Translations under genes and position numbers: made by a program
Source: an uncultured Chloroflexota bacterium
GTDB lineage: Bacteria > Chloroflexota > Anaerolineae > Anaerolineales > Villigracilaceae
NCBI GenBank assembly: GCA_900696595.1
Contig: CAADGT010000132.1
Location: 1 to 32,385, forward strand
Length of the DNA: 32,385 nt
Reading direction: 5' to 3'
The notes under the pieces: generated by a model
What the model was told of the DNA's origin: nothing
What the model saw: only the letters and a program-made list of their open reading frames with translations
Database searches by the model: none
Shown: positions 8,475 through 17,135 of the stretch, in pieces
Numbering within the stretch: position 1 is the stretch's first letter
Layout of the letters: each line of letters begins with the position of its first letter

Positions 8475-9557
8475 ATGATCAACCGCGATACCTTCGAAGA
8501 CCTTTTTGTGCTTGAATTGGCGAACAATCACTGGGGGGACCTCCAGCGCGGGCTTCGCATCATCAGGGAATTCAGTTCGGTTGTACGTTACCATAACGTG
8601 CGCGCCGCCATAAAACTTCAATTTCGGGATGCGAACGACTTCATCCACAAAAAATTCCTTCACCGCGACGACATCCGTTATATCAAGAAGACAATGGATA
8701 CCCGTCTGACCCGCGACGAATTGGCGCAAATGACGGAGGCGGTCCGGCGGGCGGGATGCGTGAAGATGGCGACCCCTTTCGACGAAAAATCCGTGGACCT
8801 GTGCGTGGAATTGGGCGTCGAGATCGTCAAGGTCGCCAGTTCGGATATCGCCGATTGGCCCCTGCTCGAAAGGATTGCAAAGACGCGCAAACCCGTGCTG
8901 GTTTCCACCGGCGGCTCGTCCCTGAAGGATATTGACGATATGGTGACTTTTTTCGACAATCGCAATATCCCGCTTGCCATAAATCACTGCGTTTCCCTTT
9001 ATCCGGCGGAGGACGCGGAACTCCAGTTGAACCAGATAGACTTTCTCAGGAACCGTTACCCCGGGCATGTAATAGGCTTGTCCACGCATGAATATCATGA
9101 CTGGAGATCTTCGATGCTGATCGCCTACGCCAAGGGCGCGCGGGCGTTCGAGCGGCACATTGACATCAAGACCGACGACAAACCGTTTTCGCCCTACTGC
9201 TCCACCCCCGAGCAGATTGCGGAATGGTTCCAGGCTTTTCAGAAGGCGCGCGAAATGTGCGGCGCGCCCGGAACCGAAAAAGCTCCCTCCACCCAGAAAG
9301 AGATTGATTATCTAACCTCCCTGGTTCGGGGGGTCTATGCCGCGAAAGACCTGCCCGCGGGGCATGTGCTGACTCCGGAGGATTATTACCTCGCCATCCC
9401 CTTGCAGAAAGGTCAGTTGTCCTGCCGGGAACTTTTGAACGATCAGGTTCTTGCGAAAAAAATAAAAGCGGACGCGCCGCTTATGGTGGATTCAGTGGAC
9501 AGCCTTTACAACCGGAACGAAGGCTTGAGGCGGCGACTCCATCGCCGGGGCTTGTAA
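8475..9557 (+). CDS. NeuB/SAF-type sialic acid synthase family protein
   Basis: A 360-residue protein of the N-acetylneuraminate synthase family, which condenses phosphoenolpyruvate with an aldose such as ManNAc. The N-terminal TIM barrel starts with LELANNHWGD (residues 13-22), the family's E-x-x-N-N-H motif. KLQFRD, KVASSDIADWP, VSTGG and GLSTHEYHD follow in the expected order. The last 60 residues resemble the SAF/antifreeze-like domain (VYAAKDLPAGHVLTPEDYYLAIP). The ATG is preceded by GGAGG with six bases spacing. No CMP-sugar synthetase, epimerase or aminotransferase for a nonulosonic acid lies in the window, so the real substrate is uncertain. The gene starts 35 bp after the ThDP enzyme. 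Confidence 0.85.
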   Translation: MINRDTFEDLFVLELANNHWGDLQRGLRIIREFSSVVRYHNVRAAIKLQFRDANDFIHKKFLHRDDIRYIKKTMDTRLTRDELAQMTEAVRRAGCVKMATPFDEKSVDLCVELGVEIVKVASSDIADWPLLERIAKTRKPVLVSTGGSSLKDIDDMVTFFDNRNIPLAINHCVSLYPAEDAELQLNQIDFLRNRYPGHVIGLSTHEYHDWRSSMLIAYAKGARAFERHIDIKTDDKPFSPYCSTPEQIAEWFQAFQKAREMCGAPGTEKAPSTQKEIDYLTSLVRGVYAAKDLPAGHVLTPEDYYLAIPLQKGQLSCRELLNDQVLAKKIKADAPLMVDSVDSLYNRNEGLRRRLHRRGL

Positions 9558-9567
9558 ACGAGGAAAC

Positions 9568-10500
9568 ATGAGCGTAAAAAAGATCAGTGTTGTCACGCCC
9601 TGCTATAACGAGGAAGGGAATGTCGAGGAACTGTGCGCGCGCGTGAGGGCTGTCATGTCGGGGCTTGCCTACGAGTACGAACACATTATCATTGATAATG
9701 CCTCCGCCGACGGCACGCCGGGCAGGTTGCGCGCCCTGGCGGCAAAGGATGAACGGATCAAACTTATTTTCAACACGCGGAACTTCGGGCATGTTCGCTC
9801 GCCCGTTCACGCCCTTTTTCAAGCCTCGGGCGATGCGGTCATTGCCATGGCGTCCGACTTGCAGGACCCGCCGGAGCGCATTCCGGAGTTCGTCGCTAAG
9901 TGGGAGGAGGGATACCCCGTTGTCGTCGGGGTAAAACAAAAAACCAGGGACTTGCTTGTCTTCCACGTCCTGCGAACGATTTATTATCGTTTCTTGCGCT
10001 CCTTGTCCGATGTGCCGCTGATCGAGAATTTCACCGGGTTTGGTTTGTACGACCGCAAGGTAATCGAAGTCATCAGAAAGATTGGCGATCCGTACCCCTA
10101 TTTTCGCGGGCTGGTCGCCGACCTGGGGTTCGATACCGCCAGGATATTTTTCGTTCAACAGAGGCGAAGCCGCGGGATCAGCAAAAACAATTTTTATACG
10201 TTGTACGATCTCGCGATGTTGGGCTTGACGAATTACACGAAAATCCCCTTGAGGCTGGCGGCCATGCTTGGGTTTTTTGCCTCCATTATCAGCTTTTTGA
10301 TCGGGCTTGTTTACCTGGTGTATAAACTGGTTTTTTGGTATCAATTTTCCCTGGGATCGGCGCCGCTGGTGATCGGGCTGTTTTTCCTCGGCTCCATTCA
10401 ATTGTTCTTTCTGGGAATTGTCGGGGAATACATCGGGGCGATCCACACGCAAATCATGGATCGTCCGCTCGTAATCGAAAAGGAGCGCGTCAATTTTTAA
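9568..10500 (+). CDS. family 2 glycosyltransferase, GtrB/dolichol-phosphate-mannose-synthase-like
   Basis: A 310-residue membrane glycosyltransferase. The GT-A domain shows VVTPCYNEEGN (8-18), DNASADGT (43-50) and the metal-binding SDLQDPPE (96-103). QRRSRGISKNNFY is the typical segment before the membrane part. Two hydrophobic helices near residues 232-257 and 267-290 anchor it, as in GtrB/Dpm1-type proteins that transfer a hexose to undecaprenyl phosphate on the cytoplasmic face. Start ATG has GAGG nine bases upstream, ten bases after the NeuB-like gene. It probably makes a lipid-linked sugar donor for later glycan modification. Confidence 0.9.
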   Translation: MSVKKISVVTPCYNEEGNVEELCARVRAVMSGLAYEYEHIIIDNASADGTPGRLRALAAKDERIKLIFNTRNFGHVRSPVHALFQASGDAVIAMASDLQDPPERIPEFVAKWEEGYPVVVGVKQKTRDLLVFHVLRTIYYRFLRSLSDVPLIENFTGFGLYDRKVIEVIRKIGDPYPYFRGLVADLGFDTARIFFVQQRRSRGISKNNFYTLYDLAMLGLTNYTKIPLRLAAMLGFFASIISFLIGLVYLVYKLVFWYQFSLGSAPLVIGLFFLGSIQLFFLGIVGEYIGAIHTQIMDRPLVIEKERVNF

Positions 10501-10552
10501 GGAATTTTTTGCCGGTCATGCGCAGGAGGCGCGAAAGCCCCGCAACCGCCTC

Positions 10553-11503
10553 ATGCTCTTGGTTGTCCTTTTGGCGTCGGCAGTTTTGCTCCTGCTTGCC
10601 TTGCGCGGGCTCGATTGGGCGCGTTTTTTCGATACCCTGGCGGGCGCAAACTACTATTATGTGGGAGGGATGCTGGTTTGGAGCAGTTGCGCATACTATC
10701 TGCGGGCGATTCGCTGGCGTATTTTATTGAGCGCGGGCGGGCATTTGTCTCCGCTGGGCGTGTTTTGGGCAAATATGGCCGGATATTTGGGGAATCAGAT
10801 ATTGCCCGCCCGCGCGGGAGAGGTCGTCCGAGCCGCGCACATCGCCCGAAGGGAGCATGTCCCCATGGCGTTTGCCCTGGCGGCCGGCGTGACCGAGCGC
10901 GTGACGGATCTGTTTACGCTGGTCGTCATCGGCGCGTTGTCTTTATTTGTAATGGGGGATATCCCGCCTTCCATGAAGGATGCGCTGGGCTATTTCGGAG
11001 TCGTTGTTTTCGGCGCGCTTGCTTTTATTCTAGCGACGCTGTCCCTGGGAACCCGGACGGTTCGATTTGTCAACCTGTTCGCCTTCCTGCCGCAGTCGTT
11101 TCGCGACAGGGCGGGGGATTTCCTGCGCCATTTTATAGACGGCATCGGATCGGTTTCCCATCCGAAGCGAGCCGCGCCTTTTATCGCCCTCACCGGGTTG
11201 ATCTGGCTGCTGGACGGCGCCGGCATGGTTATTCTTGCCGCTTCCCTGGGCGAAACATTAACCCTGCGGCAATCCTTTGTGTTTATCGCCGCGTTGGGCG
11301 TTTCGAGCGCGCTGCCTTCCACGCCGGGGTATGTGGGCGTCTATCAGTTTGTGGCGGTCACGACGCTTGTCCCTTTTTCGTTTTCACAGGAGTCGGCGCT
11401 TGCCTTGATCCTGTTCGTTCAAATTCTGAATTTTATCGTGGTGGCTTTCTGGGGTGTCCTGGGGCTTTGGGTCGGGTTGCGCGAATCAGCGAACAGACGG
11501 TGA
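10553..11503 (+). CDS. LPG synthase TM-region/UPF0104 family membrane protein
   Basis: A protein of at least 316 residues with about eight transmembrane segments, of the lysylphosphatidylglycerol synthase membrane-domain family (also seen in AglD-like proteins). Family cues are GLDWARFF, RAIRWRILL, NQILPARAGEVVRA and GVSSALPSTPGYVGVYQ. The soluble aminoacyl-transfer domain of MprF is absent. Such stand-alone domains occur in glycan loci and are thought to act in lipid-linked sugar transport or transfer. The start is odd: no ribosome site precedes ATG 10553, yet the frame stays open back to 10475. An ATT at 10493 lies seven bases after AAGGAG and would add 20 plausible residues with a basic pre-membrane stretch. 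Confidence 0.82.
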   Translation: MLLVVLLASAVLLLLALRGLDWARFFDTLAGANYYYVGGMLVWSSCAYYLRAIRWRILLSAGGHLSPLGVFWANMAGYLGNQILPARAGEVVRAAHIARREHVPMAFALAAGVTERVTDLFTLVVIGALSLFVMGDIPPSMKDALGYFGVVVFGALAFILATLSLGTRTVRFVNLFAFLPQSFRDRAGDFLRHFIDGIGSVSHPKRAAPFIALTGLIWLLDGAGMVILAASLGETLTLRQSFVFIAALGVSSALPSTPGYVGVYQFVAVTTLVPFSFSQESALALILFVQILNFIVVAFWGVLGLWVGLRESANRR

Positions 11504-11551
11504 TCGGGCGGAGGCATTGAAGGCGCATTCCTTGCGCGGAGGTTTAAAAAG

Positions 11552-13588
11552 ATGAGCGCTGATTTCATGGTTCAGGATATTGTCGCGACGGCGGCGGGTT
11601 TCCTTTTATTTCCGTTGCTCTTGATCGCGCCGGGCTATGCGGCTGGCTGGTTTTTCGATCTTTTTGATTTTCGAAGAAGCCGGTTTGGCGTTCGATTGTC
11701 CCGTTCCCTTTTGCTTTCCGTCGCTTTAACCCCAATTTGCCTGTATCTCCCGGCTCGCTTTCTGACTTTTACCGGCGCTTTTGTGTTGCTGGCTTTTTTC
11801 CTCCTTGCGTTCGTTTTTTCCCTGCTGGCGGATCGTCCCGACCTCCAGTTTCGAGATTCCGGGACGGGCGGCGCATTGGCGTGCGCGATCCTCCTCCTCT
11901 TGCTGACGTTTTTTTCGGTGATTGATATTCAAGTCTCGAAAAAACTTTTTTTTACCGTCGCTTCCTTCGACCACACAACGCGCATTTCGATTCTGGATGC
12001 GATTACCCGCACGGGCGTCCCGCCGGAAAACCCGTCTTATTATCCGGGCGCTCCGGCATTGTTGAGCGCGGTCTATTATTACTGGTACATCCTCGGCAGC
12101 GCGGTTGACAGGCTGGGCGGCGCCTTGGTCAGCCCGCGCGGCGCGTTTTTCTCGAGCATTTTGTGGTGCGTCCTCGCAGTGTTGTCGTTGATCTCTTTCT
12201 ACTTTAATTTTCGCGCGCCGCTCCCGGACAACAACCGGCGGAGATTGTTGTCGATCGGCTTTGGACTGCTTTTCGTCAGCGGGCTGGATTTTATCCCCAT
12301 ATTGCTGGCGATGGGTTCGGGCGTGACCGTAAACGATATCGAGCATTGGAACGAGCAAATCACCGCCTGGGTGGGGTCCCTGATTTGGGTGCCCCATCAT
12401 CTCGCCGGAATGATCGCCTGCTCGATGGGCGTTTTTCTCATATTTTCGCTCGATGAAAATACCCGGCCGGGAAAGCGGATTGCGACGCCGATACTGGCGG
12501 GCATGGCGTTCGCCTCAGGAGCGGGGCTTTCGACCTGGGTGACTTTTGTTTTTGCGGTTTTCTGGGCGCTTTGGATTCTGGCGTCCGCCCTGGATGCCAA
12601 CGCGCGGAAAATTGTGCCTTCGGCGCTGGCCGCGGGGACGGTTGGGCTGTTGCTTTCAATCCCTTTTTTGCTGGGCGCGCTCGAAGGCGGCGGAGCGGGC
12701 GGAACGTTTCCTGTTGCGCTCGAACCCCGCCCGTTTTTTGTGATTGACCGCCTGTTCGCCGACTCTCCGCAATGGCTCTTGTTTGTCCTGCGCGCGGTTT
12801 TTCTGCCTGTGAATTATTTTTTTGAGCTCGGCTTTTTCATGGCTGCGGGGTACGCCTGGATAAGACGCTCTTCCCTTAGGACGCCGGGCAGGCGCATCCA
12901 AAAAATGGAAATGTTATTGTTGCTCGCGTCGGCGCTTACTGGCACGTTTCTTCAATCCACGATCATTGCGAACAACGATCTGGGATGGCGTTCCTGGCTT
13001 CCGGGCCAATTCATCCTTCTGATTTGGGCGGGCGATATATTGCAGGGATGGATGAGCAATGGAACTTTATTTTCGTTTCGGACGAAAATCGCCCTGCTTC
13101 TGCTCTTGTTTTTTGGGGTTGTAACTTCCGTCATGGATCTGGTCTTTTTGCGGGCAAGCTACATCTTTTACAGCCCTGAAATTGGAAACGACGCCTACTC
13201 AGCCAGGAGCATGTATGCCGCGATTGACGAAAACGCTCCGGTTGACGCCATCGTTCAATACAACCCAACGCGGGTCATTGACAGACCCAGCGGGCTGTAT
13301 GGCAACCGGCAGTCGGTTATTTCGGACCGCACGGCATACGGGATTCCGGCCTCCCTATTCGATGAAAAGGTGAATGAAGTCCGCAGGGTATTTGAGATTG
13401 AAAATGTAAAGGATTGGCGTCTGGCGGATTCCCTTTGTTCAGAACTCGGCATTGACATTCTGGCGTTGAATAAAAAAGATCCCATTTGGGGCAGTCTCGA
13501 AGAACTTAAAGCCCGGCGGCGTCCTTTGTACCTTGACGCCAACTATGCCGCTTTTTATTGCGGCATTAACCCGGCGCCCACGCCTTGA
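11552..13588 (+). CDS. large polytopic membrane protein, GT-C-like
   Basis: A 678-residue protein with many hydrophobic segments and no family I can name with certainty. After the fourth or so segment an outside loop begins FDHTTRISILDAI (139-151), then GVPPENPSYYPG (155-166) and VYYYWY (174-179). An acidic residue in the first outside loop followed by PP-x-NP and a YYY cluster is seen in GT-C-fold lipid-linked-sugar glycosyltransferases and DUF2298-like proteins. The C-terminal 100 residues are soluble. Start: GGAGG nine bases before ATG. It is the last gene of the glycan locus and its stop directly abuts the mutS stop. A final glycosyltransferase acting outside the membrane is my inference. 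Confidence 0.7.
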   Translation: MSADFMVQDIVATAAGFLLFPLLLIAPGYAAGWFFDLFDFRRSRFGVRLSRSLLLSVALTPICLYLPARFLTFTGAFVLLAFFLLAFVFSLLADRPDLQFRDSGTGGALACAILLLLLTFFSVIDIQVSKKLFFTVASFDHTTRISILDAITRTGVPPENPSYYPGAPALLSAVYYYWYILGSAVDRLGGALVSPRGAFFSSILWCVLAVLSLISFYFNFRAPLPDNNRRRLLSIGFGLLFVSGLDFIPILLAMGSGVTVNDIEHWNEQITAWVGSLIWVPHHLAGMIACSMGVFLIFSLDENTRPGKRIATPILAGMAFASGAGLSTWVTFVFAVFWALWILASALDANARKIVPSALAAGTVGLLLSIPFLLGALEGGGAGGTFPVALEPRPFFVIDRLFADSPQWLLFVLRAVFLPVNYFFELGFFMAAGYAWIRRSSLRTPGRRIQKMEMLLLLASALTGTFLQSTIIANNDLGWRSWLPGQFILLIWAGDILQGWMSNGTLFSFRTKIALLLLLFFGVVTSVMDLVFLRASYIFYSPEIGNDAYSARSMYAAIDENAPVDAIVQYNPTRVIDRPSGLYGNRQSVISDRTAYGIPASLFDEKVNEVRRVFEIENVKDWRLADSLCSELGIDILALNKKDPIWGSLEELKARRRPLYLDANYAAFYCGINPAPTP

Positions 13589-16180
13589 CTAATGTTTCTG
13601 TTCTATATCGCGCTTCGCAAATTTTCTCTGCCACTCGAACAGTTTGTTCAACGCCTCGATGGGGGAGAGCGCGTTCACGTCCACTTCTTTCAATTCATCC
13701 AACAGCGGATTTGTCTCCGGGAATAACGCAACCTGTTGCGCGACGTTTGGGTCAATCCTCACCCCCCGCGCCGCGGATTTTTCGAGTTCGATCATGATTT
13801 CGTTCGCGCGCGCGATGACCGGCGCAGGCAAGCCCGCCAGTTGCGCCACATGGATTCCGTACGAGCGATCCGCGCCGCCGGGGATGATCTTGTGCAGGAA
13901 GACAACCTTGCCTTCCGATTCGCTGACGGCCACGTTGTAATTGCGCACGCCGGGCAACAACTCGGCGAGTTGCGTCAGTTCGTGATAATGCGTTGCGAAC
14001 AATGTCTTTGCCCGCAGTCCCGGATGGTTGTGAATATATTCGATGATTCCCCACGCAATTGAAAGCCCGTCGTAGGTGGATGTGCCGCGCCCGATCTCGT
14101 CGAGAATCAAAAGACTGCGAGGCGTGGCGTGATGCAAAATGTTCGCCGCCTCCACCATCTCCACCATGAAGGTGGACTGCCCGGCGTGAATTTCATCCTG
14201 CGCCCCGATGCGCGTAAAGATGCGATCCACCAGCCCGATCTTCGCCGAAGCGGCCGGGACGAACGACCCCATTTGCGCCATCAAAACAATCAACGCCGTC
14301 TGTCGCAAATACGTGGACTTGCCGCTCATGTTCGGTCCCGTGATCACGCGCACCAGTTCGCCCGCTTCAAAGATGACATCGTTGGAGATGTAACGCTCGG
14401 ACTTCAAGGACTGCTCGACGACCGGGTGCCGTCCCTCGCGGATTTCCAACCCGCCTCCTTCGTGGACTTCGGGCTGGGTGTACCCATTCAGGCTTGCGAC
14501 TTCGCCGAGAGCGGAGAGCGCGTCCAGCGTGGCGATGGCCCGCGCTGTGGCGAGGATTTGACTGGCCGCCTTCGCCAGTTCCGCGCAGAGTTCCTTGAAC
14601 AGGCGCGTCTCGATCTCCTTGATGCGCTCCTCCGCGTTCAACACCAGCGTTTCATATTCCTTCATCTCCGGCGTGATGAAGCGCTCGGCGTTGACCAGCG
14701 TCTGCTTGCGGATGTAATGCTCCGGCGCTTTATCCGCCGCGCCGCGCGAGATTTCGATGTAATAGCCAAAGACTTTGTTGTAGCCGACTTTGAGGGTTTT
14801 TATGCCGGTCTTCTCGCGTTCCACCGATTCAAGATTGGCGATCCACTCCCGCGCATGTTTCGAGGCGTCCATCACCGAGTCGAGTTCCTGCGAATACCCG
14901 GGGCGGATCACGCCGGTATTTTGCAGGGTCGCGGGCGGGTCGTTGTCCAGCGCGTTTTGCAAAAGCGACAATTGCCCGCCCAATAAATCGGGCTTTGGCA
15001 ACTGTTCCGCTTTCCACTTTCCATTTTCCTGCAATACTTCAACGATTGCCGACACTGCCCCCAGCGTTCCCCGCATGGCGACCAAATCCCTCGGCTGCGC
15101 CTGCCCTGTGATGACGCGATTAATGAGGCGTTCCAAATCGGCGATGGGCTTCAACGTCTCGCGCAACTCCGCCCGCGCCATGCCGTTTTGGACGAAGTAT
15201 GCCACGCCGTTCTGTCTTTTTTGGATGCGCTCCACGTTGAGCAGCGGCTGGCTGACCCATTGGTGAATCATGCGTTTGCCCATCGGGGTGACGGTCGCGT
15301 CCAACGCGCCGAGCAGCGACCCCTTTCTTTCGCCGCGCAGGGTTTCGTTCAACTCAAGGTTGCGGCGCGTGGAGGCGTCCAGCGTCATGAATTCGTTCAG
15401 GCTGTAGGAACGAAGCGAGTTCAACAAGTTGAGCGCGTCGGGCTGGGTTTCTTTAAGATATTGCACGATCGCCCCCGCCGCGCGGACGGAGAGACTGTTG
15501 GCTTTCAACCCAAACCCGTCCAACGTGGAGGATTTGAATTGAGTCAGCAAAACTTCGTTGCATTTGCCCGGCTCGAACTTCCATGCGGGCAGCGCGGTTA
15601 GATGCCCGGCGATTCCATCGGGCAAAACTTGATTGTCGGAATGAAGGATTTCAGCGGGATGCAGTCTCGTCAGTTCGGCGCGCAGGGCTTCGAGCGGAAG
15701 TTCGACGACGGCGAACTCTCCGGTGGTGACGTCGGTATAAGAAACAGAGGCAACCGTCCCGAAGGAAGAACCGGAAGAGTCCAAAATCACAGCGGCGAGA
15801 TAGTTGTTCGCATCCCCCGGCAAAAGACCCGGCTCGGTCACTGTTCCCGGAGTGACAACGCGCACAACCTTGCGTTCGACCAATCCCTTTGCGGGGACTT
15901 CGCCGATCTGTTCGCAGACGGCGACGTGATAGCCTTTTTGAATCAGGCGCGCGAGATAATTTTCGACGGCGTGATAGGGAATGCCCGCCAGCGGCACGCG
16001 CACGCCGCCGCCGACCGGGCGCGAGGTTAATACAATGTCCAGTTCGCGCGCGGTGATCTCCGCGTCCTCGTCGAAGGTTTCGTAAAAATCGCCCAGCCGA
16101 AAAAACAGAATGGCGTCTGGATGTTTTTTCTTCTCTTCAAGGTACTGCCTGCGGACGGGAGTGATGTCTTCGTTGGACAT
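13589..16180 (-). CDS. mutS: DNA mismatch repair protein MutS
   Basis: A full-length 863-residue MutS, the ATPase that recognises mismatches and recruits MutL. The mismatch-reading loop is GDFYETF, with Phe32 and Glu34 as the FxE pair. The C-terminal ATPase has Walker A GPNMSGKS (614-621), Walker B DEIGRGTS (693-700) and FATHYHEL. Domain order and length match the MutS1 family. The ATG has no clear ribosome site but is preceded, six bases away, by TAAAAT, consistent with a leaderless transcript. No mutL is adjacent. Its stop is immediately next to the stop of the convergent membrane-protein gene, with no space for a terminator. Confidence 0.97.
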   Translation of the reverse strand: MSNEDITPVRRQYLEEKKKHPDAILFFRLGDFYETFDEDAEITARELDIVLTSRPVGGGVRVPLAGIPYHAVENYLARLIQKGYHVAVCEQIGEVPAKGLVERKVVRVVTPGTVTEPGLLPGDANNYLAAVILDSSGSSFGTVASVSYTDVTTGEFAVVELPLEALRAELTRLHPAEILHSDNQVLPDGIAGHLTALPAWKFEPGKCNEVLLTQFKSSTLDGFGLKANSLSVRAAGAIVQYLKETQPDALNLLNSLRSYSLNEFMTLDASTRRNLELNETLRGERKGSLLGALDATVTPMGKRMIHQWVSQPLLNVERIQKRQNGVAYFVQNGMARAELRETLKPIADLERLINRVITGQAQPRDLVAMRGTLGAVSAIVEVLQENGKWKAEQLPKPDLLGGQLSLLQNALDNDPPATLQNTGVIRPGYSQELDSVMDASKHAREWIANLESVEREKTGIKTLKVGYNKVFGYYIEISRGAADKAPEHYIRKQTLVNAERFITPEMKEYETLVLNAEERIKEIETRLFKELCAELAKAASQILATARAIATLDALSALGEVASLNGYTQPEVHEGGGLEIREGRHPVVEQSLKSERYISNDVIFEAGELVRVITGPNMSGKSTYLRQTALIVLMAQMGSFVPAASAKIGLVDRIFTRIGAQDEIHAGQSTFMVEMVEAANILHHATPRSLLILDEIGRGTSTYDGLSIAWGIIEYIHNHPGLRAKTLFATHYHELTQLAELLPGVRNYNVAVSESEGKVVFLHKIIPGGADRSYGIHVAQLAGLPAPVIARANEIMIELEKSAARGVRIDPNVAQQVALFPETNPLLDELKEVDVNALSPIEALNKLFEWQRKFAKRDIEQKH

Positions 16181-16186
16181 ATTCCG

Positions 16187-16192
16187 ATTTTA
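16187..16192 (-). promoter_or_regulatory. TAAAAT -10-like box placed for a leaderless mutS mRNA
   Basis: On the minus strand TAAAAT is followed by CGGAAT and then the mutS ATG. Six bases between -10 and start would put the transcription start at or next to the A of ATG. No -35 hexamer or Shine-Dalgarno is visible. The same layout is seen before der and the small gene upstream of the sigma factor. Confidence 0.45.
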
Positions 16193-16213
16193 CTATGAGC
16201 GCCGGACTTGGAC

Positions 16214-16219
16214 TATAAT
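16214..16219 (+). promoter_or_regulatory. probable -10 box for gpmA
   Basis: TATAAT lies about 100 bases before the gpmA ATG, so the mRNA leader would include the whole inverted repeat at 16224-16305. The -35 region is poor. It is the only good hexamer in the divergent mutS-gpmA gap on this strand. Confidence 0.4.
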
Positions 16220-16223
16220 CTCA

Positions 16224-16305
16224 TGTCATTGCGAGGCGGCGATCTTTCGCCGAAGCAATCTCCCCATTTCAAGAGACTGCTTCGCGCCCAACGCTCGCAG
16301 TGACA
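16224..16305. repeat. palindromic dispersed repeat (TGTCATTGCGAGG type)
   Basis: The left end TGTCATTGCGAGG and the right end CGCTCGCAGTGACA are near inverse complements, with GAAGCAATCTCC and GAGACTGCTTCGC as the inner arms. The element folds into a long imperfect hairpin. A shorter, worn relative lies at 25662-25725. Here it sits in the gpmA leader and ends 12 bases before the ATG, so it could affect translation or mRNA stability. Confidence 0.8.
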
Positions 16306-16317
16306 CAGGAGCCTAAA

Positions 16318-17064
16318 ATGCACAAACTCGTTCTCGTCCGTCACGGACAAAGCGCGTGGAATCTCGAAAACCGTTTCACCGGCTGGACGGATGTTGACCT
16401 GACCGACCTGGGCAAAGCCGAAGCCGCCGAAGCGGGCAAGTTGCTGAAAGAAGGCGGCTACGATTTCGACGCCGCCTATACCTCCGTTCTCAAACGCGCC
16501 ATCAAAACGCTCAACATCATTCAGGATGAAATGGGGCTGGACTGGATTCCCGTCGTCCGCGCCTGGCAGTTGAACGAACGTCATTACGGTTCGTTGCAGG
16601 GCTTGAACAAAGCCGAGACCGCCGAAAAATTTGGCGAAGCGCAGGTGAAAATCTGGCGGCGCTCCTACGATGTGCCGCCCCCCGCGTTGGAATTGGACGA
16701 CTCCCGCCATCCGCGTTTTGACCGCCGCTACGCCTCCTTAACTTCGGGACAACTGCCAGCCACCGAGTCGCTTAAGATTACGCTGGAGCGCGTCCTCCCT
16801 TACTGGAATGCGACCCTCGCGCCGGAGATCAAATCGGGCAGGCGCCTGCTCATCGTCGCGCACGGAAATTCCATCCGCGCCCTGGTGAAATACCTCGACA
16901 ACATCTCCGAATCCGAAATCGTCGAATTGAACATCCCCACCGGTCTGCCATTGGTGTACGAACTCGATCAAGACTTGAAGCCGGTCAAAAACTATTACCT
17001 CGGCGACCCCGAAGAAGCCGCCCAAAAAGCCGCCGCCGTCGCCAACCAGGCCAAAGCGAAATAA
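16318..17064 (+). CDS. gpmA: 2,3-bisphosphoglycerate-dependent phosphoglycerate mutase
   Basis: A 248-residue cofactor-dependent phosphoglycerate mutase that interconverts 3- and 2-phosphoglycerate in glycolysis and gluconeogenesis. [10 protein letters not shown] has the phosphorylated His9. [24 protein letters not shown] and [12 protein letters not shown] (second catalytic His) are all canonical. The ATG at 16318 is chosen because [11 protein letters not shown] is the normal start and GGAG lies eight bases upstream. The frame continues six codons further up into the inverted repeat. The C-terminal tail is Ala/Lys rich. Heptanucleotide repeats begin directly after the stop. Confidence 0.96.
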   Translation: MHKLVLVRHGQSAWNLENRFTGWTDVDLTDLGKAEAAEAGKLLKEGGYDFDAAYTSVLKRAIKTLNIIQDEMGLDWIPVVRAWQLNERHYGSLQGLNKAETAEKFGEAQVKIWRRSYDVPPPALELDDSRHPRFDRRYASLTSGQLPATESLKITLERVLPYWNATLAPEIKSGRRLLIVAHGNSIRALVKYLDNISESEIVELNIPTGLPLVYELDQDLKPVKNYYLGDPEEAAQKAAAVANQAKAK

Positions 17065-17129
17065 CCAATTACCAATTACCAATCTCTATTCTCCAACCGT
17101 CAATCGTCAATCGTAAATCGTAAATCGAG
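17065..17129. repeat. heptanucleotide tandem repeats (STRR-like)
   Basis: Two sets of 7-base units lie between gpmA and the next gene: CCAATTA, CCAATTA, CCAATCT at 17065-17085, and AACCGTC, AATCGTC, AATCGTA, AATCGTA, AATCGAG at 17095-17129. The same kinds of unit occur inside the oxidoreductase gene at 21871-21926. This matches the short tandemly repeated repetitive sequences described in cyanobacteria in style, though not necessarily in origin. Confidence 0.85.
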
Positions 17130-17135
17130 TTCCCC

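Noticed and set aside
9481..10452. 323-codon minus-strand frame opposite the GT2 gene
   Set aside because: Gln/Lys/Asp-rich shadow with no domain; the plus-strand gene is certain.
10553..11503. Calling the LPG-synthase-like gene a true lysylphosphatidylglycerol synthase
   Set aside because: The soluble aminoacyl-transfer domain is absent and the context is glycan synthesis.
10615..11520. 301-codon plus-strand frame overlapping the flippase-like gene
   Set aside because: Arg/Gly-rich out-of-frame translation; the other frame gives proper membrane helices.
14129..14986. 285-codon plus-strand frame inside mutS
   Set aside because: Antisense shadow of an intact mutS.
17065..17129. Heptanucleotide repeats considered as a CRISPR array
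   Set aside because: Units are seven bases with no spacers and no cas genes are nearby.
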